A DNA stretch of 64,000 bases from JAFDBW01 sp963825575 (GCA_963825575.1 CAWGUB010000027.1:117624-181623); one strand, 5' to 3'; shown: positions 1 through 8,343, numbered from the stretch's first letter. Notes: generated by a model not told the origin, from the sequence alone. Translations and numbers: made by a program.

Positions 1-918
1 GGCAGCCTGCGGGGCACGAGCCCCTTCGCTGACGGTCCAGGCCCTGACTTGCTTGACGCCCGCGGTAAAATAAGTGATCAGGCCAAGCAACCGGTAGCCG
101 GCATGGATCATCCTGTCGAGACCGGATTTTTCAAGGCCCAGCTCTTTGAGGAAGTTCTCTTTTTCAGCTGCCGGAAGCTCGGCAATCTCCGCTTCGATCT
201 TGCCGCAGATGATCACCAGCTCGGCATGCTCTGCGTCAGCATGCTCACGGAGTTGACCAACAAAGGGATGCTCACCGGCAAGATCATCCTCGGCAACATT
301 GGCGACATACAAGACCGGCTTGGCGGTAATCAGGCAGAGTTCGCGCAGCTCATTCCATTGGTGTGCGGCAACGTCGGCACGCCGGGCCAGTTGACCGCTA
401 TCGAGGCAAGCCCTGACCTTTTCCAGCAGGCCCAGCTCTTCCTGCATCTTTCGGTCGCCGCTCTGCGCCTGCTTTCTGACCCTATTAATGCGTTTCTCGA
501 CCGTTTCCAGGTCAGCCAGGTTGAGTTCTGTCTGAATGATCTCAACATCGCGCAGCGGGTCGATACTGCCGTCAACGTGAACAATATTATCGTCTTCAAA
601 ACAGCGGACGATGTGGGCGATAGCATCAACCCGGCGGATGTGCCCCAGAAACTGGTTGCCCAGACCTTCACCACGGCTGGCCCCTTTGACCAACCCGGCG
701 ATGTCGACGAATTCCATGGTCGTCGGCAGGACCTGTTGCGGTTTGACAATTCCGGCAAGCGCGTCAAGTCTCAGGTCAGGCACCGTAACGACCCCGACGT
801 TCGGCTCAATCGTGCAGAACGGGTAATTGGCCGATTCGGCACCAGCCGAGGTGATCGCGTTGAAGATAGTCGATTTGCCGACATTGGGCAGTCCGACAAT
901 GCCGCATTTGAATCCCAT
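1..918 (-). CDS. ychF: YchF/Obg-family ATPase (3' end beyond window)
   Basis: A P-loop nucleotidase of the Obg-like subfamily that binds ribosomes and prefers ATP to GTP. I translated 306 residues; about 55-60 C-terminal residues (the end of the TGS domain) lie beyond the window start. The P-loop GLPNVGKST is at residues 9-17 and the G3 motif DIAGLV at 72-77. The G4 position reads NVAE (207-210) instead of NKxD, which is the known reason this family uses ATP. The ATG lies at 916-918 with a modest GGA upstream. It is separated from the pyrophosphatase gene by a strong hairpin, so it is probably transcribed apart from that gene's upstream block. Confidence 0.95.
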   Translation of the reverse strand, partial: MGFKCGIVGLPNVGKSTIFNAITSAGAESANYPFCTIEPNVGVVTVPDLRLDALAGIVKPQQVLPTTMEFVDIAGLVKGASRGEGLGNQFLGHIRRVDAIAHIVRCFEDDNIVHVDGSIDPLRDVEIIQTELNLADLETVEKRINRVRKQAQSGDRKMQEELGLLEKVRACLDSGQLARRADVAAHQWNELRELCLITAKPVLYVANVAEDDLAGEHPFVGQLREHADAEHAELVIICGKIEAEIAELPAAEKENFLKELGLEKSGLDRMIHAGYRLLGLITYFTAGVKQVRAWTVSEGARAPQAA

Positions 919-942
919 GTTGTAATCCGCGAGGCGCTAAAA

Positions 943-1012
943 ATCGTGAGCTGTGATCCGCGGCTTATTGCCTGAACAGCCAGGCTACAGGTTACGGATT
1001 ACGGGTCACGAT
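943..1012. repeat. Imperfect inverted repeat between ychF and hppA
   Basis: Two 18-base arms (943-960 and 995-1012) are reverse complements at 15 of 18 positions and enclose a 34-base spacer. The arms lie in the space upstream of ychF, beside the hppA terminator. It could be a short REP-like element or an operator for ychF; nothing in the window decides between these. Confidence 0.4.
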
Positions 1013-1035
1013 CTAGATTATTCCAAAGATAAAAA

Positions 1036-1064
1036 CGATAGCCGGGGCATCGCCCCGGCTATCG
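1036..1064 (-). terminator. Rho-independent terminator of hppA
   Basis: A 13-bp perfect stem (arms 1036-1048 and 1052-1064), GC-rich in its centre with a 3-base loop, lies just past the hppA stop. Read on the minus strand it is followed by TTTTTA, as expected for an intrinsic terminator. It separates hppA from ychF. Confidence 0.85.
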
Positions 1065-1089
1065 TCATGTCTACCTATTTATGTCCGAC

Positions 1090-3099
1090 TCAAATCAGCA
1101 GTGGTGCGATAACCAGAGACACGACACTCATCAGCTTGATGAGAATATTCATGGACGGACCGGAAGTATCCTTGAAGGGGTCGCCGACCGTATCGCCGAT
1201 CACTGCGGCGTTGTGTGCATCGCCGCCCTTCTCTTCACCTGCCAGGTCACCTTTTTCGATGTACTTCTTGGCGTTGTCCCAGGCACCGCCGCCGTTGGAC
1301 ATCATCAGTGCGAGCAGGACACCGGCCAGGGTGGCGCCGGCGAGCATGCCGCCGAGAGCTTCCTTGCCGATGATGAAACCGATCAGGACCGGGGCGATAA
1401 CTGCAACGACACCCGGCAGGACCATCTCGCGCAAAGCAGCCCGGGCAGAGATATCAACGCATTTCGCCGAATCCGGCTTGACGCCTTCCTTGCCTTCAAG
1501 GAGGCCGGGAATCTCACGGAACTGGCGACGAATTTCCTCAACCATCTGGGCCGCGGCACGACCGACGCTGGTCATGGTCAGGGCACCGATAAAGAACGGC
1601 AGGGCGCCACCGATCAGCAGGCCGATAACAACCTTCGGATCGATCAGGTTGATCACTTCAAGTTTGACCGTCGTTGCGTAGGCAGAGAAGAGCGCCAGAG
1701 CAGTCAGGGCAGCGGAGCCGATAGCAAAGCCCTTGCCGATAGCGGCAGTGGTATTGCCGATGGCGTCGAGGCTGTCGGTGATCTTGCGAACGTCAGGGCC
1801 AAGACCGGCCATCTCCGAGATACCGCCAGCATTGTCAGCAATCGGGCCATAGGCATCAACGGTCATGGTCACACCAACAGTGGCCAGCATGCCGACCGCG
1901 GCGATGCCAATGCCGTACAGGCCGGCAAAAACGTTGGCGACGGCGATGGCAACACAGATGACCAGGATCGGTCCGGCAGTACTTTCCAGGCCGACGGCAA
2001 GGCCGGTGATGATGTTGGTTGCCGGACCGGTTTTGCTCGCTTCAGCGATGCGGGCAACCGGGGTGGACGCGGTGTAGTATTCCGTGATCTGTCCGATCGC
2101 AACACCAGCCAGGCAGCCGACCAGTACAGCAAGAAAAACACCGAACTTGAGGCCCATGCCCCAGATCACCAGGATCGAAACGACCAGGAAGCCGCCGGCG
2201 GCAACGAAGGTCGTATAGTGAAGAGCCTTGGCAGGATCCTGGTTGCAAAGCTTCTTCATCGACCAGATGCCGACAAAGGAGAAGAGCAGACCAACCACGG
2301 CCAGGGAGATCGGCAGGTACATGGCCGCAGCCCGGACACCGTCACCGGTACCGAGTTTGGCCAGCAGTTCCGGGCTGGCGGCAGCGGCAATTGCAATCGT
2401 CGCGATAATCGAGCCAACGTAAGATTCAAAAATGTCGGCACCCATACCGGCCGTATCGCCAACGCAATCGCCGACGTTGTCAGCAATAACACCGGGGTTA
2501 CGCGGATCATCCTCAGGGATGCCCGCTTCGACCTTGCCGACCAGATCGGCACCGACGTCAGCAGCCTTGGTGTAGATGCCGCCACCGACCCTGGCAAACA
2601 GGGCAATCGACGAGGCGCCCATGGCAAACCCGTTGATATACCTGACGGTTGTGATGTCGCCGCCGTATGCCATGTAGGCGATACCGACACCGACCAGGCC
2701 CAGGGATGCAACAGCAAGACCCATAACCGCACCACCATTGAAAGAAACCATCAGTGCGGCAGCCTGACCCGACACGCGGGCAGCCTCAGAAGTCCGGACA
2801 TTGGCCCGGGTCGCAGCCTTCATCCCGATAAAACCGCAGGTCATGGAACAGAGGGCACCGCCCAGGAAAGCGAAGGCCGTCTGATAATTCATACCGACCG
2901 TGATGATCACAAAGACCAGGGCGATAAAAATAGCCAGGACCCTGTATTCGCGCCCGAGAAAGGCCATAGCGCCGTCGTGAATCTGCTCGGAGATATCCTT
3001 CATTTTGTCGTTGCCGACCGGCTGTCTCTTGACCTTGTTGTACAGGACAATAGCGATTATGAAACCGATAATGCCCAGGATTGGTGCTATAGCTTGCAT
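1090..3099 (-). CDS. hppA: Membrane-bound ion-translocating pyrophosphatase
   Basis: An integral membrane pump (669 residues, the usual length, about 16 membrane segments) that couples hydrolysis of pyrophosphate to export of H+ or Na+. The substrate loops are intact: DVGADLVGKVE at residues 181-191 and DNVGDCVGD at 207-215, with a C-terminal DTVGDPFKDTSGP loop. The stretch GNTTAAIGKG (448-457) has Ala452 and Gly455 where K+-independent pumps have Lys and Thr, so a K+-dependent enzyme is expected. Which ion is pumped cannot be told from motifs alone. The start has a GGGGAG ribosome site. It follows pth by 30 bases and may share its transcript; the gene ends at the hairpin near 1050. Confidence 0.96.
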   Translation of the reverse strand: MQAIAPILGIIGFIIAIVLYNKVKRQPVGNDKMKDISEQIHDGAMAFLGREYRVLAIFIALVFVIITVGMNYQTAFAFLGGALCSMTCGFIGMKAATRANVRTSEAARVSGQAAALMVSFNGGAVMGLAVASLGLVGVGIAYMAYGGDITTVRYINGFAMGASSIALFARVGGGIYTKAADVGADLVGKVEAGIPEDDPRNPGVIADNVGDCVGDTAGMGADIFESYVGSIIATIAIAAAASPELLAKLGTGDGVRAAAMYLPISLAVVGLLFSFVGIWSMKKLCNQDPAKALHYTTFVAAGGFLVVSILVIWGMGLKFGVFLAVLVGCLAGVAIGQITEYYTASTPVARIAEASKTGPATNIITGLAVGLESTAGPILVICVAIAVANVFAGLYGIGIAAVGMLATVGVTMTVDAYGPIADNAGGISEMAGLGPDVRKITDSLDAIGNTTAAIGKGFAIGSAALTALALFSAYATTVKLEVINLIDPKVVIGLLIGGALPFFIGALTMTSVGRAAAQMVEEIRRQFREIPGLLEGKEGVKPDSAKCVDISARAALREMVLPGVVAVIAPVLIGFIIGKEALGGMLAGATLAGVLLALMMSNGGGAWDNAKKYIEKGDLAGEEKGGDAHNAAVIGDTVGDPFKDTSGPSMNILIKLMSVVSLVIAPLLI

Positions 3100-3129
3100 G
3101 TCTTTCTCCCCTTAACCTTTCTGGCGTGT

Positions 3130-3708
3130 TTACTTAGTCAACAAATCACGATTGTTATAAAGATTCATGGCTTCCTGTGGCCCCTTTTGTACAAGTACCT
3201 CAAGAGCATCGGCAGCCTTTTCTACGTATTCGTGCAATTGTGCGCGTTCAGCCGCGTTGAAGCAGCTCAAAACATATCTTGAGACGTCACCAGCGGCGGG
3301 AGGCCTCCCGACCCCCATGCGCAGTCGGCTATACTCTGTCTCACCAAGAGATCCGGCGATGCTGCGCAGCCCATTGTGGCCGCCATGGCCGCCACCGACC
3401 TTGATGCGCAGCGAACCGAAATCCAGGTCGATTTCGTCGTGAACCACAACCATATCTCCCGGCTCAACACCGAGGGATTGGCAGGCTGAAGCAACGCTTG
3501 TGCCGCTGCGATTCATATATGTCTGCGGCAACAGTATCGTTGACTCTGTGCCGGCCACCCGCCCTACACCATAAATCCCCTGGTGACCTTTGCGCTTCAG
3601 AGCGATCCCGTTTCGCTCGGCAAGGGTAGCGGTGACCATAAAGCCTATATTGTGGCGCGTTGCGGCATATTCCGGGCCCGGGTTGCCCAACCCAACGATC
3701 AGTTTCAA
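3130..3708 (-). CDS. pth: Peptidyl-tRNA hydrolase
   Basis: Cytoplasmic esterase that frees tRNA from prematurely released peptidyl-tRNA; essential in most bacteria. The protein is 192 residues, the normal size. It starts with the family signature GLGNPGPEY (residues 6-14) and carries the catalytic histidine in TRHNIGF (His19), the substrate Asn in the TYMNRSG segment, and the Asp in VVHDEIDLDFG. It lies 14 bases behind rplY in the widely conserved order prs-rplY-pth(-ychF). Here hppA sits between pth and ychF, which is the one departure from that order. Confidence 0.97.
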   Translation of the reverse strand: MKLIVGLGNPGPEYAATRHNIGFMVTATLAERNGIALKRKGHQGIYGVGRVAGTESTILLPQTYMNRSGTSVASACQSLGVEPGDMVVVHDEIDLDFGSLRIKVGGGHGGHNGLRSIAGSLGETEYSRLRMGVGRPPAAGDVSRYVLSCFNAAERAQLHEYVEKAADALEVLVQKGPQEAMNLYNNRDLLTK

Positions 3709-3722
3709 AAGAAACCTCTACC

Positions 3723-4382
3723 TTATGCTTCCTCAGCTTCCTCAGATCCCTCTTCGTCGGCTTCACCCTCAGCAACAACCCCTTCAAGAGCCTCATCTTC
3801 TTCCGTCTCTTCGACTTCTTCAGCAATACGGGCGACAATCGTCAGCACCGTGAAGTTGTTATCGTGATGAGACTCGACCCCATCCGGAAGGGTTATTTCG
3901 TCCATATGGACAACGTCACCGATCTCCAGTTCTTCAACATTGACTTCAATCGACGTCGGGATATTGGTCGGCAGGCAGAGAAGCTCGAGTTCATGACGAA
4001 CCAGCTGCAGTGTGCCGCCTTCCAGTTCGCCCTTGGACTTGCCCTGGGGGCTTACCGGGACCATGAAGGTTATTTTCTTTTTCAGGTCAAGAGCATAGAA
4101 GTCGACATGCTTGGGCTCACGACGGATAGCATCGATCTGCATATCCTTGAGAACCACGACCTTGCCGTCAAACGATCCATCGCCTTTCAGGGTTATCAGG
4201 GTGTTCCAACCTGCTTCGGTGGCAACTGCCTGCTGCAGGGCTTTCGGGTCAACACGAAGATTAGACGGTTCAATCCCCTTGCCATACACCACGGCCGGCA
4301 CCAGGCCGTCAGCACGGACTTTGCGAGAGCCGCCCTTGCCGATGCGAATCCGCGGTTCAACGTTCAGTACCGATTTGGCCAT
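3723..4382 (-). CDS. rplY: 50S ribosomal protein L25, long CTC/TL5 form
   Basis: Binds 5S rRNA in the large subunit. At 219 residues this is the long CTC/TL5 form: an N-terminal L25 beta-barrel (roughly residues 5-95), a second beta domain (about 100-185), then a highly acidic tail in which most of the last 35 residues are Glu, Asp, Ala or Gly. Long L25 proteins were first known as general stress proteins in Bacillus. The gene lies 57 bases after prs and 14 before pth, probably in one transcript. The acidic tail is low complexity and is the least conserved part. Confidence 0.95.
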   Translation of the reverse strand: MAKSVLNVEPRIRIGKGGSRKVRADGLVPAVVYGKGIEPSNLRVDPKALQQAVATEAGWNTLITLKGDGSFDGKVVVLKDMQIDAIRREPKHVDFYALDLKKKITFMVPVSPQGKSKGELEGGTLQLVRHELELLCLPTNIPTSIEVNVEELEIGDVVHMDEITLPDGVESHHDNNFTVLTIVARIAEEVEETEEDEALEGVVAEGEADEEGSEEAEEA

Positions 4383-4439
4383 TTATCTGTTCCTCCATCC
4401 TTAAAGCTTCTTGAGTTTATTGTCTAAATGTCCGCTCGC

Positions 4440-5381
4440 TCAAACGAAGAGCGAACTGACCGATTCATCACCATGAATACGACGGATAGCCTCCGCCAAC
4501 AGTTTTGCCACGGAAATAATCCGCAGGGGTGGGCATTCCCTGATTTTCTCCTCCGCAGGAATCGTGTTGCAGATCAGGACTTCCTTGAGAGAACTTTCGC
4601 TGATACGCTCCAGCGCCGGGCCGGACAGAACCCCATGAGTTGCCGTGGCATAGACGTCGCCGGCCCCGTGGGCCTTGAGTGCCGCCGCTGCCTGGCACAG
4701 GGTCCCGGCCGTATCGATCATGTCATCGACAATGATGCAGGTCCTGCCGTCGACATCACCGATGATATGCATGACCTCCGAGACGTTTGCCGCACTGCGA
4801 CGCTTGTCGATAATAGCCAACCCTGCATTCAGACGCTTGGCGAAGGCCCGCGCGCGTTCGGTCCCCCCGGCATCCGGAGAGACGACGACCACTTCACCGG
4901 AAAAACGGGATTTGATGTCATCGAGGACCACCGGGGCCGCGTAAAGATGATCCACCGGGATATTGAAAAACCCCTGGATCTGTCCGGCGTGCAGGTCAAC
5001 ACAAAGGACCCGCTGGGCGCCGGCCGTCGTAATCAAATCGGCAACAAGCTTGCTGGTAATCGGGGTTCGCGGCGCAACCTTGCGATCCTGTCTGGCATAA
5101 CCGAAATACGGGATAACCGCAGTAATGCGGTCAGCCGAAGCACGTTTGAGTGCATCGATCATAACCAGAAGCTCCATCAGGTTCTGGTTGGCAGGCTGGC
5201 AGGTCGGTTGCACGACGAAAACGTCCCGACCGCGTACATTCTCGTTGATTTCAACCATTATTTCGCCGTCAGAGAAAGTCTTGACGCTGGCTTTGGCCAG
5301 AGGCACGGAGAGATAATCGCAGATTTCCTGAGCCAATGCAGGATTTGCGTTCCCGGTAAAAATTTTCATTTCTTTGAGCAC
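4440..5381 (-). CDS. prs: Ribose-phosphate pyrophosphokinase (PRPP synthase)
   Basis: Makes phosphoribosyl pyrophosphate from ribose 5-phosphate and ATP for nucleotide, His and Trp synthesis (the trp genes are also in this window). Diagnostic segments are the flexible-loop/cation site DLHAGQIQGFF, the SPDAGGTERARAFA region and the PRPP-binding loop IIVDDMIDTAGT. The start is uncertain. The family usually begins at the Met of MKIFTGN (5369), but that codon has no ribosome site; a GTG at 5381 lies 6 bases after AAGGTG, and another GTG is at 5390. Either way the protein is about 309-316 residues, as expected. The tRNA-Gln gene lies about 110 bases upstream. Confidence 0.96.
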   Translation of the reverse strand: MLKEMKIFTGNANPALAQEICDYLSVPLAKASVKTFSDGEIMVEINENVRGRDVFVVQPTCQPANQNLMELLVMIDALKRASADRITAVIPYFGYARQDRKVAPRTPITSKLVADLITTAGAQRVLCVDLHAGQIQGFFNIPVDHLYAAPVVLDDIKSRFSGEVVVVSPDAGGTERARAFAKRLNAGLAIIDKRRSAANVSEVMHIIGDVDGRTCIIVDDMIDTAGTLCQAAAALKAHGAGDVYATATHGVLSGPALERISESSLKEVLICNTIPAEEKIRECPPLRIISVAKLLAEAIRRIHGDESVSSLFV

Positions 5382-5491
5382 ATTAATCACCTTGCGGGAA
5401 ACATCAGACCATGGTTTGCCCTGATCTGCATATCATCTCAGAATATTTAACGACAGTCGCCGTTCGCGGCCCGTCGACAATGATGTTTAAG

Positions 5492-5566
5492 TGGCAGGGG
5501 CGACAGGGATCGAACCTGTGAATGCCGGAATCAAAATCCGGTGCCTTACCGCTTGGCGACGCCCCT
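5492..5566 (-). tRNA. tRNA-Gln (anticodon TTG)
   Basis: A 75-nucleotide cloverleaf with a 7-bp acceptor stem (AGGGGCG with CGCCCCT), discriminator G and encoded CCA. The anticodon arm is CCGGA-TTTTGAT-TCCGG, giving TTG, which reads CAA/CAG. The T arm contains GGTTCGATCC. It lies between ispE and prs, the standard place for this tRNA in Geobacter-type genomes, and is probably co-transcribed with them. Confidence 0.97.
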
Positions 5567-5590
5567 GTGCTAAAACATTTCCTGAATCAT

Positions 5591-6436
5591 TCATAGCGGG
5601 CTGACAACTTCAACCCACCAGTCGTTTTCCCTGGCGAGCGCTTCCGCCGCCAACTCAGCTCGGCTGCGCTCTTCAAACAGGCCAAACACGGTAGGCCCGC
5701 TGCCGGACATGAGCGCTCCTTCGGCCCCACTGGCAAGTAGACGTTCCTTGATAGTCGTGATCACAGGATGGCGTTGGCAGGTGACTACTTCAAGATCGTT
5801 ATGCAGCAGGCGCACTAAAGCACTCATTCCCTGGGGAAACTTCGGAATTCTAGCGATTGGCCTGTGGTGTGTCAACCACAAATTTTGAAAAGCCCACGCG
5901 GTCGAAACGGCAAACCGGGGATTGACCAGGACCAGCCATACTGGCGGCAATCCCGGCCAGGCAGAAAACCGGTCACCGACCCCGGTTGCCCAGGCTGTTT
6001 GCTTGTAGAGGAAAAAGGGGACATCGGCGCCTAAACGCCGCCCAAGAGCCATCAATTCAGCGCGCGGTAATCCCGTGCCAAGCAGGTCATCAAGGGCCTC
6101 CAGGACAGCAGCCGCATCAGATGACCCCCCCCCCATGCCCGCCGCAGAGGGGATATTCTTTGTGACGGCAACGGATACCCCCTGTTTCGAATTGACATGT
6201 TGCAGGAATACCCGTGCCGATTTTTCAACAATATTTTTCTCACCGTCAGCCAGTTCGAGACCGGGGCATTCGACAGTAATATCATGCCCGCTAACCAGTT
6301 CAATCTCCAACCGGTCATAAAGGGCGACCCGCTGCATAAGCATCGCAAGATCATGATAGCCATCCTCACGCTTACCAAGAACGTGCAGGCAAAGATTAAC
6401 CTTGGCCGGCGCAAGCACCGTTTTCGATCCATTCAT
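5591..6436 (-). CDS. ispE: 4-diphosphocytidyl-2-C-methyl-D-erythritol kinase
   Basis: GHMP-family kinase of the MEP isoprenoid pathway; it phosphorylates the 2-hydroxyl of CDP-methylerythritol. The 281-residue protein has the catalytic Lys in APAKVNL (Lys12), the ATP loop IPSAAGMGGGSSDA (95-108) and the catalytic Asp in GADVPFF (Asp138). The three Gly codons in the ATP loop, with the G of the preceding ATG, form a run of ten G on the coding strand (positions 6125-6134), a possible slippage site in the most critical part of the enzyme. It heads the ispE-tRNA-prs-rplY-pth block; no clear promoter was identified upstream. Confidence 0.96.
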   Translation of the reverse strand: MNGSKTVLAPAKVNLCLHVLGKREDGYHDLAMLMQRVALYDRLEIELVSGHDITVECPGLELADGEKNIVEKSARVFLQHVNSKQGVSVAVTKNIPSAAGMGGGSSDAAAVLEALDDLLGTGLPRAELMALGRRLGADVPFFLYKQTAWATGVGDRFSAWPGLPPVWLVLVNPRFAVSTAWAFQNLWLTHHRPIARIPKFPQGMSALVRLLHNDLEVVTCQRHPVITTIKERLLASGAEGALMSGSGPTVFGLFEERSRAELAAEALARENDWWVEVVSPL

Positions 6437-7153
6437 GACTGTACCGGTTCACTGTTTACTATGCAGACGAGCTGCATCTTAACGACAAATTCACTCTCAG
6501 CGTCAAGCAGAAACATGACGTTGTAACCTGTACGACCACTGCGTTGACTTGCTCGCCCCGATTCATAAGCCTTTCCCGTTGTTCCAAATGAACAGGACAA
6601 CTGTTGCTCTGCAGTCATAATTCAATTCGCAAGACGTGGCTGTTTTTAGCCATATCGAATCATTTTTGGCCATCTCCGGCCATATTTTCTCAACTCTCTT
6701 TTGCAAATCCGACGACAAAACCATGGCTTGAATGGTTTTTTATTTATTGCTACCGGTAATCACTTTGGCCCGCCCAACGACAGACCGTCACGCACAGTCA
6801 CAAAACTCTATTTACTTCAGGAGCTTACAATCCCTCGCACAAAGCTCCCTTCAGAATCGATGCAACCGGAATGGCGCGTCTCTGATTTCAGTATTTTCTC
6901 GCCACCAGAGACACACTAGAAAAATATAATCATATCGTCGCGCCGCATGCAAATCACTGTCTTCTCGGGCAATTCTACCGATTCGATTGTATTTTCAAAA
7001 TCCCGTTCTATAGCCATGGCACTCTATTTGCTCAAGTACCCCCAGCCTGTATGAAAACGTTACCGACACGCCCGACTTGATCAGCACCAGAACCATGCGA
7101 CCCCGGCGTGAGGTTTCCGGGTCGAGGGACCCAATAGTAAAGTGTTGCTTTGG
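6437..7153. other. About 700 bases without a supportable gene
   Basis: This stretch lies between the divergent ispE and TRAP operons and is visibly richer in A and T than its neighbours. Short open frames exist on both strands, but none has a Shine-Dalgarno site together with a recognisable product. A frame at 6433-6618 (minus) abuts ispE with an ATGA overlap but lacks a ribosome site. Positions 6640-6690 repeat the motif GGCCAT/ATGGCC several times. The region may hold regulatory sites or an unrecognised small RNA. Confidence 0.5.
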
Positions 7154-7170
7154 TGGCAAAATCATTGCAA
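7154..7170 (+). promoter_or_regulatory. Sigma-54 (-24/-12) promoter of the TRAP operon
   Basis: The sequence TGGCAAAATCATTGCAA matches the RpoN consensus TGGCAC-N5-TTGCA. The -24 GG (7155-7156) and -12 GC (7167-7168) are spaced exactly as required. Transcription would begin near 7180, leaving a leader of about 125 bases before the binding-protein ATG. RpoN promoters need an AAA+ activator; no such gene is in the window. The assignment is by motif only. Confidence 0.7.
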
Positions 7171-7305
7171 TAATAAAACATTGTGTTTTAATCTTAAGAG
7201 TGAAGATTCCTAGTGTCTGTAATCCGTTGCCTGCAAAGGCAATTTGTTAGTTACAGAAGTCGATCACAGCAAGTACTAGCAACAACAACCCAAGAGGAGG
7301 AAACG

Positions 7306-8301
7306 ATGAAAACTGTTACACGCACCCTGACCCTGATCAGTGCACTCGCCCTGGTCGCAGCTTTTGCCATGCCCGGCACGGCGCTCGCAGAAAAAACCCG
7401 TCTCGGTTTTGGCGGCGGTCCTGAAGGGGGGACCTTCCAGTACTTCTCCAACGGTATTGCATCCCGCCTTTCCAAGATGCTTCCTGACGTGGAAGTCTCC
7501 AACATGGCTTCAGCAGGTTCGGTTGAGAACGTCCGTCGTGCCAATACCGGCGAGATTGACTTTGGCATCGGCTACTCTGGCGACACCTACCTGGCTCGCA
7601 ATGGCCGGTTGACCAACGACACCAACAAGTATCCCAATGTTATGGCCATGGCATTCCTCTACGGCGCACCCGCTCACCTCGTCGTCCTTGAAGGCAGCGG
7701 CATCAAAGCGGTTGCCGATCTCGCTGGCAAACGTATCGCCGTCGGTGGCGCCGGTTCCGGTGCAGCCGCTGCAGCACAGCGCTATTTCAGTGCTCTCGGT
7801 CTGTGGGACAAGATGAATGTCGAGTTCATCGGCTACAGCAAAGCTGCCGCCGCTATTGGTGACGGCCTGATCGACGCCATGTGGGTCTTTGCCGGTTTCC
7901 CCAACAGCTCGATCATCCAGGCTGCCGCCAGCAACAAGATCAAGATCCTGGACACCTGGGAAGCTGGCGAAAAGGGTGGTGCCTTTGAGCAGTACCCCTT
8001 CTACGCACCCCTCATAATCCCGGCCGGCACCTACAGCGGCGTTGACTACGACGTCAAGTCCTTCCAGGATTCGGCCCTTTGGATTGCCAGCAAGGAAGTT
8101 GCTCCTGAGCATGTCTACAACGCCCTGGCCAACATCTACACCAAGGATGGCCTCTCCTATATGGTTAAAGTCAAGAGCACGGCCAAATCCATGTCGGTGG
8201 AAGGCGCCCTCACCGGTATCGTCACCCCGGTACACCCCGGCGCCCAGAAGTTCTGGAAAGAGCAGGGGCTCACTCTGACCGAAGCACAGATGGGCAACTA
8301 A
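7306..8301 (+). CDS. TAXI-family TRAP transporter solute-binding protein
   Basis: Periplasmic binding protein of a tripartite ATP-independent (TRAP) transporter of the TAXI class; it hands its ligand to the membrane permease encoded next. The start is the ATG at 7306, preceded by AGGAGG; an in-frame upstream codon at 7213 lacks a ribosome site and would bury the signal peptide. The 331-residue protein opens with a classic signal peptide (basic N terminus, hydrophobic core, cleavage after ALA at residues 26-28). The mature part begins with a Gly-rich GFGGGPEGGTFQYF segment, followed by ASAGSVENVRRANTGEIDFG, typical of TAXI proteins. The ligand cannot be named from sequence; TAXI systems have been linked to glutamate and other carboxylates. 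Confidence 0.93.
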   Translation: MKTVTRTLTLISALALVAAFAMPGTALAEKTRLGFGGGPEGGTFQYFSNGIASRLSKMLPDVEVSNMASAGSVENVRRANTGEIDFGIGYSGDTYLARNGRLTNDTNKYPNVMAMAFLYGAPAHLVVLEGSGIKAVADLAGKRIAVGGAGSGAAAAAQRYFSALGLWDKMNVEFIGYSKAAAAIGDGLIDAMWVFAGFPNSSIIQAAASNKIKILDTWEAGEKGGAFEQYPFYAPLIIPAGTYSGVDYDVKSFQDSALWIASKEVAPEHVYNALANIYTKDGLSYMVKVKSTAKSMSVEGALTGIVTPVHPGAQKFWKEQGLTLTEAQMGN

Positions 8302-8317
8302 ATCATCATCCAGCCCG

Positions 8318-8343
8318 GAAGCGGGGCCGCAAGGCCCCGCTTC
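8318..8343 (+). terminator. Attenuating hairpin between binding protein and permease
   Basis: An 11-bp perfect GC-rich stem (8318-8328 with 8333-8343, loop GCAA) lies 16 bases after the binding-protein stop and is followed by the pyrimidine-rich TTCTC rather than a T run. It probably stabilises the upstream message or ends part of the transcripts, so that binding protein outnumbers permease, as is common for periplasmic transporters. Confidence 0.65.

Noticed and set aside
1081..3282. A 733-codon plus-strand frame opposite hppA and pth
   Set aside because: It is a shadow frame: the minus strand holds two clear, complete conserved genes, and the plus-strand product is a polar low-complexity chain with no family features.
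6433..6618. A 61-codon minus-strand frame overlapping the ispE start by ATGA
   Set aside because: The overlap looks like coupling, but the frame has no ribosome site and no recognisable product, and the composition is like the non-coding stretch.
7213..7305. 31-residue N-terminal extension of the TAXI protein
   Set aside because: It precedes the signal peptide and lacks a ribosome site; AGGAGG stands just before the ATG at 7306.
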